Source: Megaustenia siamemsis (lineage: Eukaryota > Mollusca > Gastropoda > Stylommatophora > Ariophantidae). Taken from it: 64,000 nucleotides of DNA. Numbering within the stretch: position 1 is the first letter of the stretch; each line of letters starts with the position of its first letter. This document shows positions 22,600 through 34,555 of the stretch, piece by piece. The stretch covers positions 43,450,261 to 43,514,260 of the forward strand of contig JAVIAB010000008.1 in assembly GCA_032433765.1 (NCBI GenBank), read 5' to 3'. Under the pieces are notes generated by a model. That model saw only the letters and a program-made list of their open reading frames with translations. It searched no databases and was not told the DNA's origin. A program made the position numbers and the translations under genes.

Positions 22600-23028
22600 T
22601 TCTCATCAACAGTATCGGTCTCATCAGCAATAGTCTCATCAACAATATTCAGTCTCATCAACAATATTCAGTCTCATCAACAATATTCAGTCTCATCAAC
22701 AATATTCAGTCTCATCAACAATATTCAATCTCATCAACAATATTCAGTCTCATCAACAATATTCAGTCTCATCAGCAATATTCAGTCTCATCAACAATAT
22801 TCAGTCTCATCAACAATATTCAGTCTCATCAGCAATATTCAGTCTCATCAGCAATATTCAGTCTCATCAGCAATATTCAGTCTCATCATTCACAATATTC
22901 AGTCTCATCAACAATATTCAGTCTCATCTACAATATTCAGTCTCATCAGCAATATTCAGTCTCATCAGCAATATTCAGTCTCATCGGAAATATTCAGTCT
23001 CATCAATATTCAGTCTCATCAACAAACG
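22600..23028 (+). repeat. 19-bp minisatellite, about 22 units
   Basis: The unit is AGTCTCATCAACAATATTC with CAGC, TTCACA and GGAA variants. Open plus-strand frames (FSLINNIQSHQQYS) are period artefacts. Confidence 0.95.
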
Positions 23029-23167
23029 GACACAGTCCTCGTGCCCATTTTCCCTCGGGTTCTATGTCCTCGATTCAACACACCTGCTGAACAACATCCA
23101 TAGCCTGCCTCATCCATGATTTCCCTCTTCCAACCAGCTAACTTGTGTTCTCATGCATTCTAGGGTA

Positions 23168-23722
23168 TAGAGGATAAATACAACAAACAGCAACATACTA
23201 AACATAGAAAGCAGACAAATAAAATAGAAAAATGAAAATACAATAAACAGCCTCATATTTGAAACATAGAAAGCTGACAAATAAAATAGAAAAATGAAAA
23301 TACAATGAAGAGCCTCATATATGAAACATAGAAAGCTGACAAATAAAATAGAAAAATGAAAATACAATGAACAGCCTCATATTTGAAACATAGAAAGCTG
23401 ACAAATAAAATAGAAAAATGAAAATACAATGAAGAGCCTCATATATGAAACATAGAAAGCTGACAAATAAAATAGAAAAATGAAAATACAATGAACAGCC
23501 TCATATTTGAAACATAGAAAGCTGACAAATAAAATAGAAAAATGAAAATACAATGAAGAGCCTCATATATGAAACATAGAAAGCTGAGAAATAAAATAGA
23601 AAAATGAAAATACAATGAAGAGCCTCATATATGAAACATAGAAAGCTGACAAATAAAATAGAAAAATGAAAATACAATGAAGAGCCTCATATATGAAACA
23701 TAGAAAGCTGACAAATAAAACA
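23168..23722 (+). repeat. 62-bp minisatellite, about 9 units
   Basis: The unit starts GAAACATAGAAAGCTGACAA and ends GAGCCTCATATAT. ATATTTG/ATATATG and AACAG/AAGAG variants alternate through the middle, giving a 124-bp dimer pattern. Confidence 0.95.
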
Positions 23723-24345
23723 AAATAATGAAAAGACAATTTTAAAAATCGTAATAAATAAGTGAGAAATGAGTTGTTCTTGTATTTAGTATAATAGAGT
23801 AACATAAAACCACATAAACTGAAAATGTATGTATGAGAGTTTTACACACATACCAGTTTTGTAAAACTGTATTTCATTAGAAACAGATTAAACAAGACAG
23901 AGTAGACTTTTCAGATAAATCAATTACCAGACAGACACATCACGGGAACAAATCAAATACAACACCCAATCCAGGTAGACAAACTAAATAGGGACAAACA
24001 AACCAGATGGGCAAATCAAATAAGACAGATAACCCAGGCAGGCAAATCAAGATAAACATGTCAAGTAACCAGATGGTAGACAACAAGGACAGACAAGACA
24101 AAACCCAGACTTTTAGGAAGAACACCCACGGAGACAGAAAAGCAGACGGGTAAGTATTTTTTTAAAAAAATAGATTGGTAGACAAATTACAGTCGCATGT
24201 GTAGACGACACAGGTAGACAAGACATGTTAGTCAAGCAGACCTACACAGAAACAAGACAAGCATTGTTGGAGATATATAACGTAGAGAAGACATTCATTG
24301 AGCCACCATTCAGTTACAGGAAATGATTGAGAAATGTTTTAATGT
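23723..24345. other. Degenerate AGACAA-rich spacer
   Basis: Between about 23930 and 24260 short AGACAAA/CAGATGGGCAAATCAAAT motifs recur irregularly, too degenerate to define a unit. No gene recognised. Confidence 0.4.
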
Positions 24346-24349
24346 ATGG

Positions 24350-24780
24350 ACTGTTATTTGGTTATTTTGGTTATGGAAGGTCCCGTTATCACTGCAAACG
24401 AATTAAAATCCATAATTGCTCAACCACCCCTGCCAGCGTAGTCATCCGAATTAATATCTCATCTCCCAAACAAAGAAAAGTAACTGTAGTCCCCATCGTA
24501 GAAGTATCAGCACGTGCCAAAAGACATTAGGCGAAACCGCGCAGAAAGTGAACACAGCCAACTGTTCCTTGTCAAACGATATCATCATTCATCGTAAACA
24601 ATTGGAATATCGAAACATGATCAAAACGGATGAGACACACAGCTCACGGTGTGCACAGAGCACTTAACTCAGTAGCTCCTGCAACAAGCCGGACTTGGAA
24701 TATGAGGAAACTGCAACAAGGAACACTTTTCATGCATAGCCTTCAATTGTTCCCGCCGCCTATCCACAATATACCGGAAT
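24350..24780 (+). repeat. RepF interspersed repeat
   Basis: Begins near a GGTTATTTTGGTTATGG stretch, then CACTGCAAACGAATTAAAATCC, AACCACCCCTGCCAGCGT, CATCGTAAACAATTGG, CACACAGCTCACGGTGTG and CCGCCTATCCACAATATACC. Copies at 45670-46110 and 56443-56852 follow the same order. A patchy frame (VPIVEVSARAKRH, IIHRKQ) is shared but interrupted in all copies. I do not recognise the element class. Confidence 0.7.
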
Positions 24781-24805
24781 AACAACATAATTGTATACTG
24801 GTAAC

Positions 24806-25972
24806 AGGAGGAGATAGATAGAGGGAGGGAGGCACATAGGGAGAGAGAGACACACACACACAGAAAGAGAGGGAGGGGAGAGAGACAATAAGAGGGTGGG
24901 AAACACAAACACACACACACACAAAGAGGTGGGCGGAGAGAGCGAGGAAGGGAGGAGAGAGAGAGGAAGGAGGAATGGAGAGACAACAAGAGGGGAAGTA
25001 CAGAGAGAGGGAAGGAGAGACAGAGGGGGAGGGTGGGAGAGATAGAGATAGAGAGAGGGGGAGGGTGAGCAGAGAGAGGAGGAGGGAGAGACAGAGTGAG
25101 GAGGAGGGAGAGATAGAGTGAGGAGGAGGGAGAGACAGAGTGAGGAGGAGGGTGAGACAGAGAGAGGAGGAGGGGGACAGAGTGAGGAGGAGGGAGAGAT
25201 AGAGAGAGGGGGAGAGATAGAGAGAGGAGGAGGGAGAGACAGAGAGAGGGGGAGGGTGAGACAGAGAGAGGGACGGAAGAGACAGAGAGAGGGGAGGAGG
25301 AGACAGAGAGAGGGGAGGGAGAGACAGAGAGAGGAGGTAGAGACAGAGAGAGGAGGGAGAGAGAGAGAGGAGGAGGGTGAGACAGATAGAGGGGGAGGGT
25401 GAGACAGAGAGAGGTGGAGGAAGAGACAGAAAGGGGAGGGAGTGACAGAGAGAGGGGGAGGGAGAGGCAGAGAAAGGATAGGACAGAGAGAGGGGGAGAG
25501 TGTGACAGAGAGGGGGAGGATGAGAGAGAGAGGGGAGGATGAGAGAGAGAGGGGGAGACAGAGAGAGGGGGAGAGTGTGACAGAGAGGGGGAGGGTGAGG
25601 CAGAGAGAGGTGGAGGGAGAGACAGAAAGGGGGAGGGAGTGACAGAGAGAGGGGGAGGGAGAGGCAGAGAAAGGATAGGACAGAGAGAGGGGGAGAGTGT
25701 GACAGAGGGGGAGGATGAGAGAGAGAGGGGGAGGATGAGAGAGAGAGGGGGAGGGGGAGACAGAGAGAGGGGGAGAGAGACAGAGAGAGGGGGAGGGAGA
25801 GACAAAGAGGAGGAGGGAGAGACAGAGAGAGAAGGGAGAGACAGAGGGGGAGGATGAGACAGAGAGAGGGGAAGGGTGAGACAGAGAGAGGTGGAGGCAG
25901 AGAGAGAGGGGGAGGGAGAGAGAGAGAGGGGGGAGGAGAGACAGAGAGAGGGGGAGGGAGAGACAGAGATAG
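24806..25972 (+). repeat. GA-rich polypurine array, about 1.2 kb
   Basis: GAGAGACAGAGAGAGGGGGA-type units with AGGAGGAGGG variants. The strand is almost pure purine with periodic C in GACAG and T in GGTGAG. Triplex (H-DNA) formation is plausible. Open frames on both strands are low-complexity artefacts. Confidence 0.95.
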
Positions 25973-26032
25973 GACTGTATGTGGCAGGAGTGAGTGTGAA
26001 TATATATGAGACTCTCTCTCTCTCTCTGTTAT

Positions 26033-26080
26033 GTATGTGTGTGTGTGTGTGCGCGTGTGCGCGCGTGTGTGTGTGTATAT
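26033..26080 (+). repeat. (GT)n microsatellite with GC interruptions
   Basis: TGTGTGTG with GCGCGTGTGCGCGCG interruptions, followed by a short TA run. Potential Z-DNA. Confidence 0.9.
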
Positions 26081-26219
26081 ATATATAAATTTATATACAA
26101 ATCCTAAATGTTAATGAAAACTCGTTCCAGATCTTTAAAAATGCTATTATTTGTTAGTTTAGTGATTAGTCAATTTGAGCAGCAAGGTCTAGAGGTCAGA
26201 CTTGATCCCGATAGACGGC

Positions 26220-26307
26220 TTCATCATCACCATCATCAAGTACCATGCCTGCTGTCATAGGTGATTGTGCCTCTCCACAACTTTCGATCTCGACAGTTAT
26301 TTATCAT

Positions 26308-26311
<4 letters not shown>
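26220..26311 (-). mobile_element. L-B LINE 3' end, short
   Basis: On the plus strand CATCATCACCATCATCAAGT is followed by the ACCATGCCTGCTG..AGGTGAT block and CTCCACAACTTTCGATCTCG. These are the reverse complement of the L-B C-terminus and its GAT-type tail. The copy is truncated at 26311, where a TA/GA microsatellite begins. Confidence 0.7.

Positions 26312-26377
<66 letters not shown>
26311..26377. repeat. (TA)n(GA)n compound microsatellite
   Basis: About 19 TA units followed directly by about 14 GA units, abutting the truncated end of an L-B fragment. Confidence 0.95.
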
Positions 26378-26378
<1 letters not shown>

Positions 26379-26724
26379 CGGAGTGTCACACAGAAACATG
26401 TCAACAGTTAATTAAGGGAAAAAAGTGATTATTTCTTGATCTCAGAGGAAAGTAAAAGTAGATTAACATTCGATCTACAAATATTTGAATATCAAAACCT
26501 ATTAATCTTGATTTGTCAAATCAGCGAACATAATATATAGCCATCAATTTTCATAGGTTACAAATAGCATTGACTGTCCACTATGGACATGAACAATGTA
26601 GAATGAAGAGTTCAAATAAGAAGAAAAGCGACAAGTAATAATCGGAGCTAAGTTAACAGTTGTGTTGAAATAGTTTTATATAGTTCTCATTAAGAGTTCA
26701 GATAATTCGTAAAATTTGACGAGC
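26378..26724. other. No gene recognised
   Basis: Spacer preceding the full-length SINE-B. Confidence 0.5.
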
Positions 26725-26737
26725 TTATTCACTTTAA

Positions 26738-26991
26738 AGGAAGCCGCGATAGCTCAGTGGTTAGTGAACTGGACTACCACGGACAAGGGGTAGGGTTCGA
26801 TCCCAACCGACGGCTTCCGGGTTCACCCAGCCTTAAATGGGTACCGGATTTTTTTTCTGGGAAAGTAAAGCGGTACGGGCGTAATACCGACCACATTACC
26901 CCAAAAATCATGTGCTGAAGGTCTGTAAAATATAGGGTCACTAACACCATATATCCCTAAACGCCACGGGGGTACTTTACTTTTTACTTTT
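26738..26991 (+). mobile_element. SINE-B, full-length with target duplication
   Basis: tRNA-derived SINE: A box TAGCTCAGTGG at 26750-26760 and B box GGTTCGATCCC at about 26794-26804. The body carries the GGTTCACCCAGCC, ATGGGTACCGG, GGCGTAATACCGACCACATTA and ACGCCACGGG landmarks. The tail is TTTACTTTTTACTTTT. It is flanked by a perfect 13-bp duplication TTATTCACTTTAA at 26725-26737 and 26992-27004. This is the reference copy for the family; others are at 40573-40846, 51182-51414, 52088-52308 and 52783-53000. Confidence 0.9.
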
Positions 26992-27174
26992 TTATTCACT
27001 TTAAGTTTAAATATATTATTAAGTTAATTATTATTAAGTTTAATTATTTATTTTAATTAAATATAATTATATTTAATTCTGTATCAGGTCTACGTTTCAT
27101 TAACAAAATCGTTTTTACGATAGCGGCTTGTTAAACCTCTGATCAACGGTTCTATACCAAGCCGGAGAAAAATA

Positions 27175-27575
27175 ATTCCTCCATTTTGGAAACAACCGGA
27201 AATTAGAGAAATCGCCAATCAACCACTAATATCTTCAGTAATAAAGAAAAGACCATGGTCATATGTTGGACATGTGATGAGAAGAGATAATAACCGAATA
27301 GCAAAGCAGGCCCTCATATGGGAAACAACAGGTAAAAGAAAAAGAGGAAGACCCAGGGAGACACTGAGAAGAACATTGATGAGAGAGGCAAGAGCAGCAG
27401 GAATCGGCTCCCTCAATGAGATAGAACTGCTTGCACAGAACAGAGACAGATGGCGAGATTTGATAAAATATCTTTAAAAGAAAACTGCTAGAACAAAAAA
27501 TTCATATAGGAGAAGGTGTATCTTGGTCTACGCCCTATGGGCCGGTTACGGCTCGAAAGGTCAATAGATAGATAT
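27175..27575 (+). mobile_element. L-D LINE 3' end
   Basis: The 67-codon frame (27274-27477) reads MRRDNNRIAKQALIWETTG, KRKRGRPRETLRRTL, then LLAQNRDRWRDLIKYL and a stop. This is the C-terminal GRPR..T.RR and A.DR..W pattern of endonuclease/RT non-LTR elements. The preceding RPWSYVGHV segment is in the same frame. An ALWAGYG-type block and a TAGATAGATA tail follow the stop. Only the last fifth of such a protein is present. Confidence 0.75.
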
Positions 27576-27734
27576 TTAATTATTTATAAAAATTAAATTA
27601 TTATTAAGTTAAATATATTTATACACAGTCGGGCAATTTTACATTTCAAAAGAAGATATTTATATTCTATTTGTTCTATTTAGCATTATGTAATATTATC
27701 CGTACGTTTTAAAAATCATATTAGTGCTTGCTTG

Positions 27735-27900
27735 CTTACGTTCGCCCGATGACTAAAGAAGTACACATCTTTGTCATCCGCCCTTAAAAGGACGTTAAGT
27801 AGGCGTGTCTGCGTTATGTTGTGATTTGTAGTATAACTGTGATATTTGCGTCTTTCGGCCCAACACATCCGACTTCAGCCCGAATCATATTAGTAATATC
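27735..27900 (-). repeat. RepD partial copy
   Basis: Reverse complement of RepD 5430-5610, with landmarks ACGTTCGCCCGATGACT, AAAAGGACGTTAAGTAGGCG and TCTTTCGGCCCAACACATCC. It lies about 75 bp from a plus-strand RepD copy, forming a loose inverted pair. Confidence 0.75.
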
Positions 27901-27974
27901 CAATGTAATTTAAAATAATCGATGAATGTAACCATTTTGTTTATATTCAAAGGGGACAAAGAGGCATATCAGAA

Positions 27975-28320
27975 CCAGGGTTGAAAGCGGTTTGCAACTG
28001 AAATCTGGCCGCTTGGGCCAGGATTGGTGAACTTAAAACTATCCAGATCTCAAACCACCTCTTCGCAGTACCCCCCCCCCCCCCCCACTATAGATAAACT
28101 AACCAGTCTTGTCAAGTGAGTATGGCCGAAAGGGAAGGCAACCCTGTACTCAAAAGCCGGATTACTAAAGTCGGAAGTGTTTGGCCGAAAGGCGCAAATA
28201 TCACAGATTGTTGTAAACTACGTACGCAACATAATACATCTATGTCGATTTGACGTCCTATCGGACAACGAGGACTTGTTTCTTCCTTGTAGTCCTGGGG
28301 TGAGCGCAAGAAAGACAGAA
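27975..28320 (+). repeat. RepD copy
   Basis: Matches RepD from the GAAATCTGGCCGCTTGGGCC block through GGATTGGTGAAC, AACTAACCAGTCTTGTCAAG, TTTGGCCGAAAGGCGCAAATAT and GACGTCCTATCGGACAACG. A poly(C) run of 17 sits at about 28071-28087 inside it. Confidence 0.7.
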
Positions 28321-28448
28321 AATACATATTTAATATACATAATCGACATATTGTATGTATAAATAACTAATAAACACATAGTAATTCATAATAAATAAAA
28401 CAGAATTAACAAACATTAAAAATATATATAAAAAGAACGAGAACTAAA

Positions 28449-29983
28449 AGAAGTCTTACTCAAATCCAATGTTACTATAAAATAAGAAGACTTACTCAAG
28501 TCCAATGTTACTATAAAATAAGAAGACTAATCAAGTCCAATGTTACTATAAAATAAGAAGACTTACTCAAATCCAATGTTACTATAAAATAAGAAGACTT
28601 ACTCAAATCCAATGTTGCTATAAAATAAGAAGACTTACTCAAGTCCAATGTTACTATAAAATAAGAAGACTTACTCAAGTCCAATGTTACTATAAAATAA
28701 GAAGACTTACTCAAGTCCAATGTTACTATAAAATAAGAAGACTTACTCAAGTCCAATGTTACTATAAATAAGAAGACTTACTCAAATCCAATGTTACTAT
28801 AAAATAAGAAGACTTACTCAAGTCCAATGTTACTATAAAATAAGAAGACTTACTCAAGTCCAATGTTACTATAAAATAAGAAGACTTACTCAAGTCCAAT
28901 GTTACTATAAAATAAGAAGACTTACTCAAGGCCAATGTTACTATAAAAAAGAAGACTTACTCAAGGCCAATGTTACTATAAAATAAGAAGACTTACTCAA
29001 GGCCAATGTTACTATAAAATAAGAAGACTTACTCAAGTCCAATGTTACTATAAAATAAGAAGACTTACTCAAGTCCAATGTTACTATAAAATAAGAAGAC
29101 TTACTCAAGGCCAATGTTACTATAAAATAAGAAGACTTACTCAAGGCCAATGTTACTATAAAATAAGAAGACTTACTCAAGGCCAATGTTACTATAAAAT
29201 AAGAAGACTTACTCAAGGCCAATGTTACTATAAAATAAGAAGACTTACTCAAGGCCAATGTTACTATAAAATAAGAAGACTTACTCAAGGCCAATGTTAC
29301 TATAAAATAAGAAGACTTACTCAAGGCCAATGTTACTATAAAATAAGAAGACTTACTCAAGGCCAATGTTACTATAAAATAAGAAGACTTACTCAAGACC
29401 AATGTTACTATAAAATAAGAAGACTTACTCAAGGCCAATGTTACTATAAAATAAGAAGACTTACTCAAGGCCAATGTTACTATAAATAAGAAGACTTACT
29501 CAAGGCCAATGTTACTATAAAATAAGAAGACTTACTCAAGGCCAATGTTACTATAAAATAAGAAGACTTACTCAAGGCCAATGTTACTATAAAATAAGAA
29601 GACTTACTCAAGGCCAATGTTACTATAAAATAAGAAGACTTACTCAAGGCCAATGTTACTATAAAATAAGAAGACTTACTCAAGGCCAATGTTACTATAA
29701 AATAAGAAGACTTACTCAAGGCCAATGTTACTATAAAATAAGAAGACTTACTCAAGGCCAATGTTACTATAAAATAAGAAGACTTACTCAAGTCCAATGT
29801 TACTATAAAATAAGAAGACTTACTCAAGGCCAATATTACTATAAAATAAGAAGACTTACTCAAGGCCAATGTTACTATAAAATAAGAAGACTTACTCAAG
29901 GCCAATGTTACTATAAAATAAGAAGACTTACTCAAGGCCAATGTTACTGTAAAATAAGACTTACTCAAGGCCAATGTTACTAT
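28449..29983 (+). repeat. 36-bp minisatellite, about 43 units
   Basis: The unit is AAGGCCAATGTTACTATAAA plus ATAAGAAGACTTACTC; AAGTCC units dominate on the left and AAGGCC units on the right. The period is divisible by three and the minus strand lacks stops, so 12-residue repeats (ALSKSSYFIVTL or DLSKSSYFIVTL) run for 81, 177 and 164 codons. They are broken only where single A bases are lost (near 28765, 28945, 29482). The nucleotide unit is as conserved as the peptide, so I do not call a gene. Confidence 0.95.
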
Positions 29984-29989
29984 ACGAAG

Positions 29990-30730
29990 TGCACTTTTAT
30001 CGTTTCAGTTTCATGTCAAAATAAGACCCTGTCTATTAGTTCAGTTTTGTTTGAAGTGAGACACGCGATTGAAACTTTCTAAAACAAGCTTTGACTTCCA
30101 CCAATCTTAAAGAAGAATAAACTCGTACAATAACCAGATGCTAATATGATTTATTTAACATCACACACAGAATAAAAAAAAAAATATATGCATTTCCCTT
30201 AAATTTACGTGAAACTGTTAATTTCCTGTGTAAATTTTCTATTTAATATATAAGTTTTTATCTTCGCATTTCCAATTTTGCCTTATTAAAACCAAACACT
30301 GAACAATTAGGACAAGAATCGTAGAATATATGCACAGATGCTGGATACTACCTTTCTCTAGCACATAACGATATCCCGAGCTGGTATTCACAAACAATAG
30401 TTAAGTATACGCGTTCCACTTCTCTAAACTGGTCTACGTGACGCTCTCGCCCGGCTCTCCTTTCTTACCTTCCGTGATAATTTTTACGGGAGTAGGGGAA
30501 GCAAAAAAACACCACGGTTTGTCTTTCTTTATTTCTGCCCTTTAAAAAAAAAAAAAAAACTGTCGGTAGCTGGGTTGGGCTATGTGTATGTTAATGCAGA
30601 CAATGGAAAGATCGCTGTTACTTCACTCATCCGTGTAAATAAATTGAAAAAAAAAAAAAGTAAGTCAAAATGAATTATCTTCCGAAGTTGTTGAAACCCA
30701 AACTCCTGAGGGAAATCAGAAAAATAGCCC
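29990..30730. other. No gene recognised
   Basis: Spacer between the 36-bp array and an AG microsatellite. Contains A-runs at about 30545-30560 and 30645-30660. Confidence 0.5.
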
Positions 30731-30731
30731 G

Positions 30732-30734
<3 letters not shown>

Positions 30735-30790
<56 letters not shown>
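30735..30790 (+). repeat. (AG)n microsatellite
   Basis: Pure AG run with one GAAG interruption near its right end. Confidence 0.95.
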
Positions 30791-30793
<3 letters not shown>

Positions 30794-30954
30794 TGTGGTG
30801 CGTTTAATGTTCTTCCATCAAGATAAATAAATGTGTAAAAAAAAAAAAAAAAACATCCGGGTTATGTTATTTTTGTGTACACATTTGTGAACCTGTTGTG
30901 TTTGAAGCTGGAGGCAGAGCAATATAATAAATATACGACAGTAAAAATAGACAT

Positions 30955-31420
30955 ACTAAACTACCACATACTACGCTAAAAATACTATATGCTGCTGTTA
31001 AAATACCATATATTACGGTTAAAATACCATATACTGCCGTTAAAATACACATACTACGGTTAAACTACCATATACTACAGTTAAAAATATCATATGCAAC
31101 GGTTAAAATACATACAACGGGTAAAATAACATATACTACGGTTAAGATAACATATGCAACGGTTAAAATACATACAACGGGTACAATAACATATACTACG
31201 GTTAAGATAACATATGCAAAGGTTAAAATACATACAACGGGTAAAATAACATATACTACGGTTAAGATAACATATGCAACGGTTAAAATACATACAACGG
31301 GTAAAATAACATACACTACGGTTAAGATAACATATGCAACGGTTAAAATACATACAACGGGTAAAATAACATATACTACGGTTAAGATAACATATGCAAA
31401 GTTAAACTATCAAATACTAC
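30955..31420 (+). repeat. 60-bp higher-order repeat built from about 20-bp units
   Basis: Degenerate about 20-bp units (GTTAAAATACCATATACTACG) at 30955-31090 give way to regular 60-bp trimers: CATATGCAACGGTTAAAATA, CATACAACGGGTAAAATAAC and CATATACTACGGTTAAGATAA. The trimer repeats about five times with very few changes. Minus-strand frames are artefacts. Confidence 0.9.
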
Positions 31421-31469
31421 GGTTAAACCATAACAACGGAAACAAAAGTGAATTTAAAAGGGTATAACT

Positions 31470-32232
31470 ACAGTATTATTTATGACTAAGAATATTACAT
31501 GTGTCTAACAGTTTCACCTGTGACTAACAGTGTTACATGTGACTAACAATATTGTATGTGACTTAGAGTTTTACTTGTGACTAACAGTGTTGCATGTGAC
31601 TAAGAGTATTACCTGTGACTAACAGTGTTGTTTGTGACTAAGAGTAATACCTGTGACTAACAGTATTGTATGTGACTAAGAGTATTACTTGTGACGAATA
31701 GTATTGTATGTGACTAAAAGTATTACCTGTGACTAATAATATTATATGTGAGCAAGAAGATTATTTGTGACTAACAGTAGTATAGGTGATTAAGAGTATT
31801 ACATGTCACTAAGAGTATTAAATGTGGCTAACTGAATCACATGTGACAAAGAGTATTACTCTTGACTAACTATATCACATGTGACTAAGAGTATTACTTG
31901 TGACTAACAGTATTACCTGTGACTAATAGTATTATATGTGATTAAGAGTTTTACATGTCACTAAGAGTATTAAATGTGACTAACTGAATCACATGGGACT
32001 AAGAGTATTACTCTTGACTAACTGTATCACATGTGACTAAGACTATTACTTGTGACTAACAGTATTATCTGTGACTAAGAGTATTACAGGTGACTAAAGG
32101 TATTACATGTCACTACAGTATTATATGTGACTAACAGTATTACACGTGACCAACAGTATTACACGTGACTAACAGTATTACACGTGACTAACAGTATTAC
32201 ACGTGACTAACAGTATTATGTATGACTAAGAA
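31470..32232 (+). repeat. Degenerate 19-bp minisatellite, about 38 units
   Basis: The unit is GTGACTAACAGTATTACAC with GAG/CAG, TTG/TAC and ATGTG variants. The last five units (32130-32220) are identical, implying recent growth at the right edge. Confidence 0.9.
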
Positions 32233-32264
32233 TATATTATCAATAACGAGGCTGAAAAGGTGAG

Positions 32265-32505
32265 CACATACCGGCCTTGGATGATGACAAGAAACAACCA
32301 AGGAATCTCAAAGGAAGCACTCAAATTGGAAACTGGAGGAAAAGAAAACAAATCTGAGCTCGTGAACACAGAACACAACAAGAGGCAAAAATAGCAGTCA
32401 TCGACTCTCATCTTAACGAGATTGAAAAGACCACATAGAATAGAGTCTTGTGACGACGTACATTGAGAGCTCTGTGTGACGCCTGACGTCACTGAAGTAC
32501 GTTTA
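32265..32505 (+). mobile_element. LINE C-terminal fragment (L-D-like)
   Basis: ISKEALKLETGG is followed, after a shift, by KIAVIDSHLNEIEKTT and, after another shift, LRALCDA. This resembles the SKEAL.W.P.G..., AE...G..LNEIE and LA.DR..W...V..LC C-terminal pattern of L-D and related LINEs. Multiple frameshifts; family assignment tentative. Confidence 0.5.
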
Positions 32506-32675
32506 AAGATTCATACTTTTACGTGTGTCACAAAGCTAGAAGATTAAAAATATAAAAAAAAAACTTCCACAAAATATCAGTTAGAAGAATAAGCGGAATG
32601 CCGCAGTCCCAGGGACATAGAAACTTGTTGCAAAATCTCAAGGAGTATAATTAAAATACCACTTTAATATTTAAT

Positions 32676-33071
32676 GGGGGGGGGGGGCGACTCGGTAGCC
32701 AAGTCGGGAAAACCACCCGACTGGACTACCGACGTTCGGACAACCCGTGTTCGATTCCCGCTGGGAGCAGTGTGAATTGTACTCGTGGTTGGAAAAAAAG
32801 ACCCCCCCCCCCCCCTCTCCACGGTCGACCCAGCCGTTGGCAGAAAAAAAAACTTTCAGGGTAATACCCTGATGGGTACCAGGGTATTACCCTGGGAAGG
32901 TGAGGAATGTCGCCTCGCATCTGAGTTTCGATGCTTGAGGCTACACTATACAGAAATCTCTGAACATTTCTGGATAGGCGGCCGAGCACATATGGGTGGA
33001 AACTCGCATGCTATGACGCCGGTTCAAGTCTCGTACTTTATCTTTACCTTTACCTTTACCTTTACCATTAC
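32676..33071 (+). mobile_element. SINE-A with G- and C-run inserts
   Basis: A box is TAGCCAAGTCGGG near 32696 and B box GTTCGATTCCC near 32750. The body has GTGTGAATTGTACTCG, GGTCGACCCAGCCGTTGGC, a doubled GGGTAATACCCTG/GGGTATTACCCTG block and CGGTTCAAGTCTCGTACTTT. It ends in a (TTTACC)n tail. Flanking TATTTAAT at 32668-32675 and 33072-33079 is a plausible 8-bp target duplication. Poly(G) just before the start and poly(C) near 32803 distinguish it from the other copies. Confidence 0.8.
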
Positions 33072-33312
33072 TATTTAATCGAGCAGCTGTGCATTCATTA
33101 AGTGTAGAGTGTGTAATTGGGCTTATTTTTGCTCCTATTATTTTTTCTTGATCTGAGTTAGAAAAAAAAAAACGAAAAGAAATTCTCAAAATATTTAAAT
33201 AAGTGTTTTTTTTTAAAACTGTCTTCGCTGTCTGAAATAGTTCTTTTGTCTGAAACAAAAATGGTTGCGCATGAAATAAAAATATAGAGATGTGGGAAAG
33301 AGAGGAAGAAAG

Positions 33313-33695
<383 letters not shown>

Positions 33696-33986
33696 GTGGG
33701 CACAAACAAATACATAGTATTGTGAGAGGCCAATGTAACGCTATTTGAAACGTGGAAAAGTTACAAGTAAATTTTATTTAGCAGCTTTACTGTAGTTCGT
33801 TCACAAATGTTTGCTATTGAAATTTCTTTAATTTCTAAGCAATTAATTATCCTAGAAAACTTTATTTTTGCATGGGGTCTTATTTTTGTCCCAACCGTAA
33901 TATTTTAAACACAAATATTATGTAAACTGCAAGAATGATCAACAGACATTTTTTTTTTTTGGTTATTGTGATAATTTCTGAATTAT

Positions 33987-34445
33987 TTATGTATTAACAA
34001 TTTTATTTGACAGTATTACAGTATATTTATTATATATCATAAACCAGAGGCGTATACGCAATTGTTCATCGGTAGGTAATATTCCAAAGAGTGGGTCAGT
34101 GGGATATGTCAAAGTCTTGATTGTAACAAGGTTCAGCTTCAATTTACTTAGTGTCAATAATACTTTGCGGTTTAAAAATCTATAGATCTCTCGTTGAATC
34201 ATTTCGTTATCAAAGTTACGTTCTTGTCCTAGTCCTCTTTTGTTATCTGTAGCAACATGTCCATCTTCATTCAGCCATCTTGATAATGTCTGGTCACTAA
34301 TATCGAGGGCATATTTTGTTCTTTTCTCCGGGTTCGACATACATTGAAACAGCTTTCCGCGCTCAGCCTCAAAAGTCAAATATTGATATAATTTCAATGT
34401 AAAGTTTTCGATCTCCAGAGTAACGATTCTCAGTTTCAGCATCAT
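33987..34445 (-). pseudogene. Transposase N-terminal (helix-turn-helix) fragment
   Basis: A 152-codon frame without repeats. It reads FTLKLYQYLTFEAERGK, then KRTKYALDISDQTLSRWLNE, then DNEMIQREIYRFLNRKV and LTLSKLKLNL. The order (fibre-like YxxF.xE..G, an A...IS..T.SR helix-turn-helix, then I.R.IY.F...K...TL.KL) resembles the DNA-binding N-terminus of IS630/Tc1-type DDE transposases in animals. No DDE catalytic domain follows on this strand and no terminal repeats were found. Hence a fragment; similarity is by motif memory and needs a profile search. Confidence 0.4.
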
Positions 34446-34555
34446 TTCTACGAAACCACAAACAGTAAACTGTCACAGTACGCAAATAAGGATATTTTTC
34501 TGTTCAGGCAACAGAGAAGAAAGAATGTCCAATAGATGAATTAAGTTACGGCTAG

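Noticed and set aside
26738..26820. Functional tRNA gene
   Set aside because: A and B boxes are good but the sequence does not fold as a full cloverleaf and continues into a SINE body with a tail and target duplication.
27735..28320. RepD inverted pair as a foldback element
   Set aside because: The two copies cover different parts of RepD with limited overlap and no terminal duplication; more likely independent copies.
28449..29983. CRISPR-like array
   Set aside because: The units are contiguous with no unique spacers, and the context is eukaryotic; the same holds for all other arrays here.
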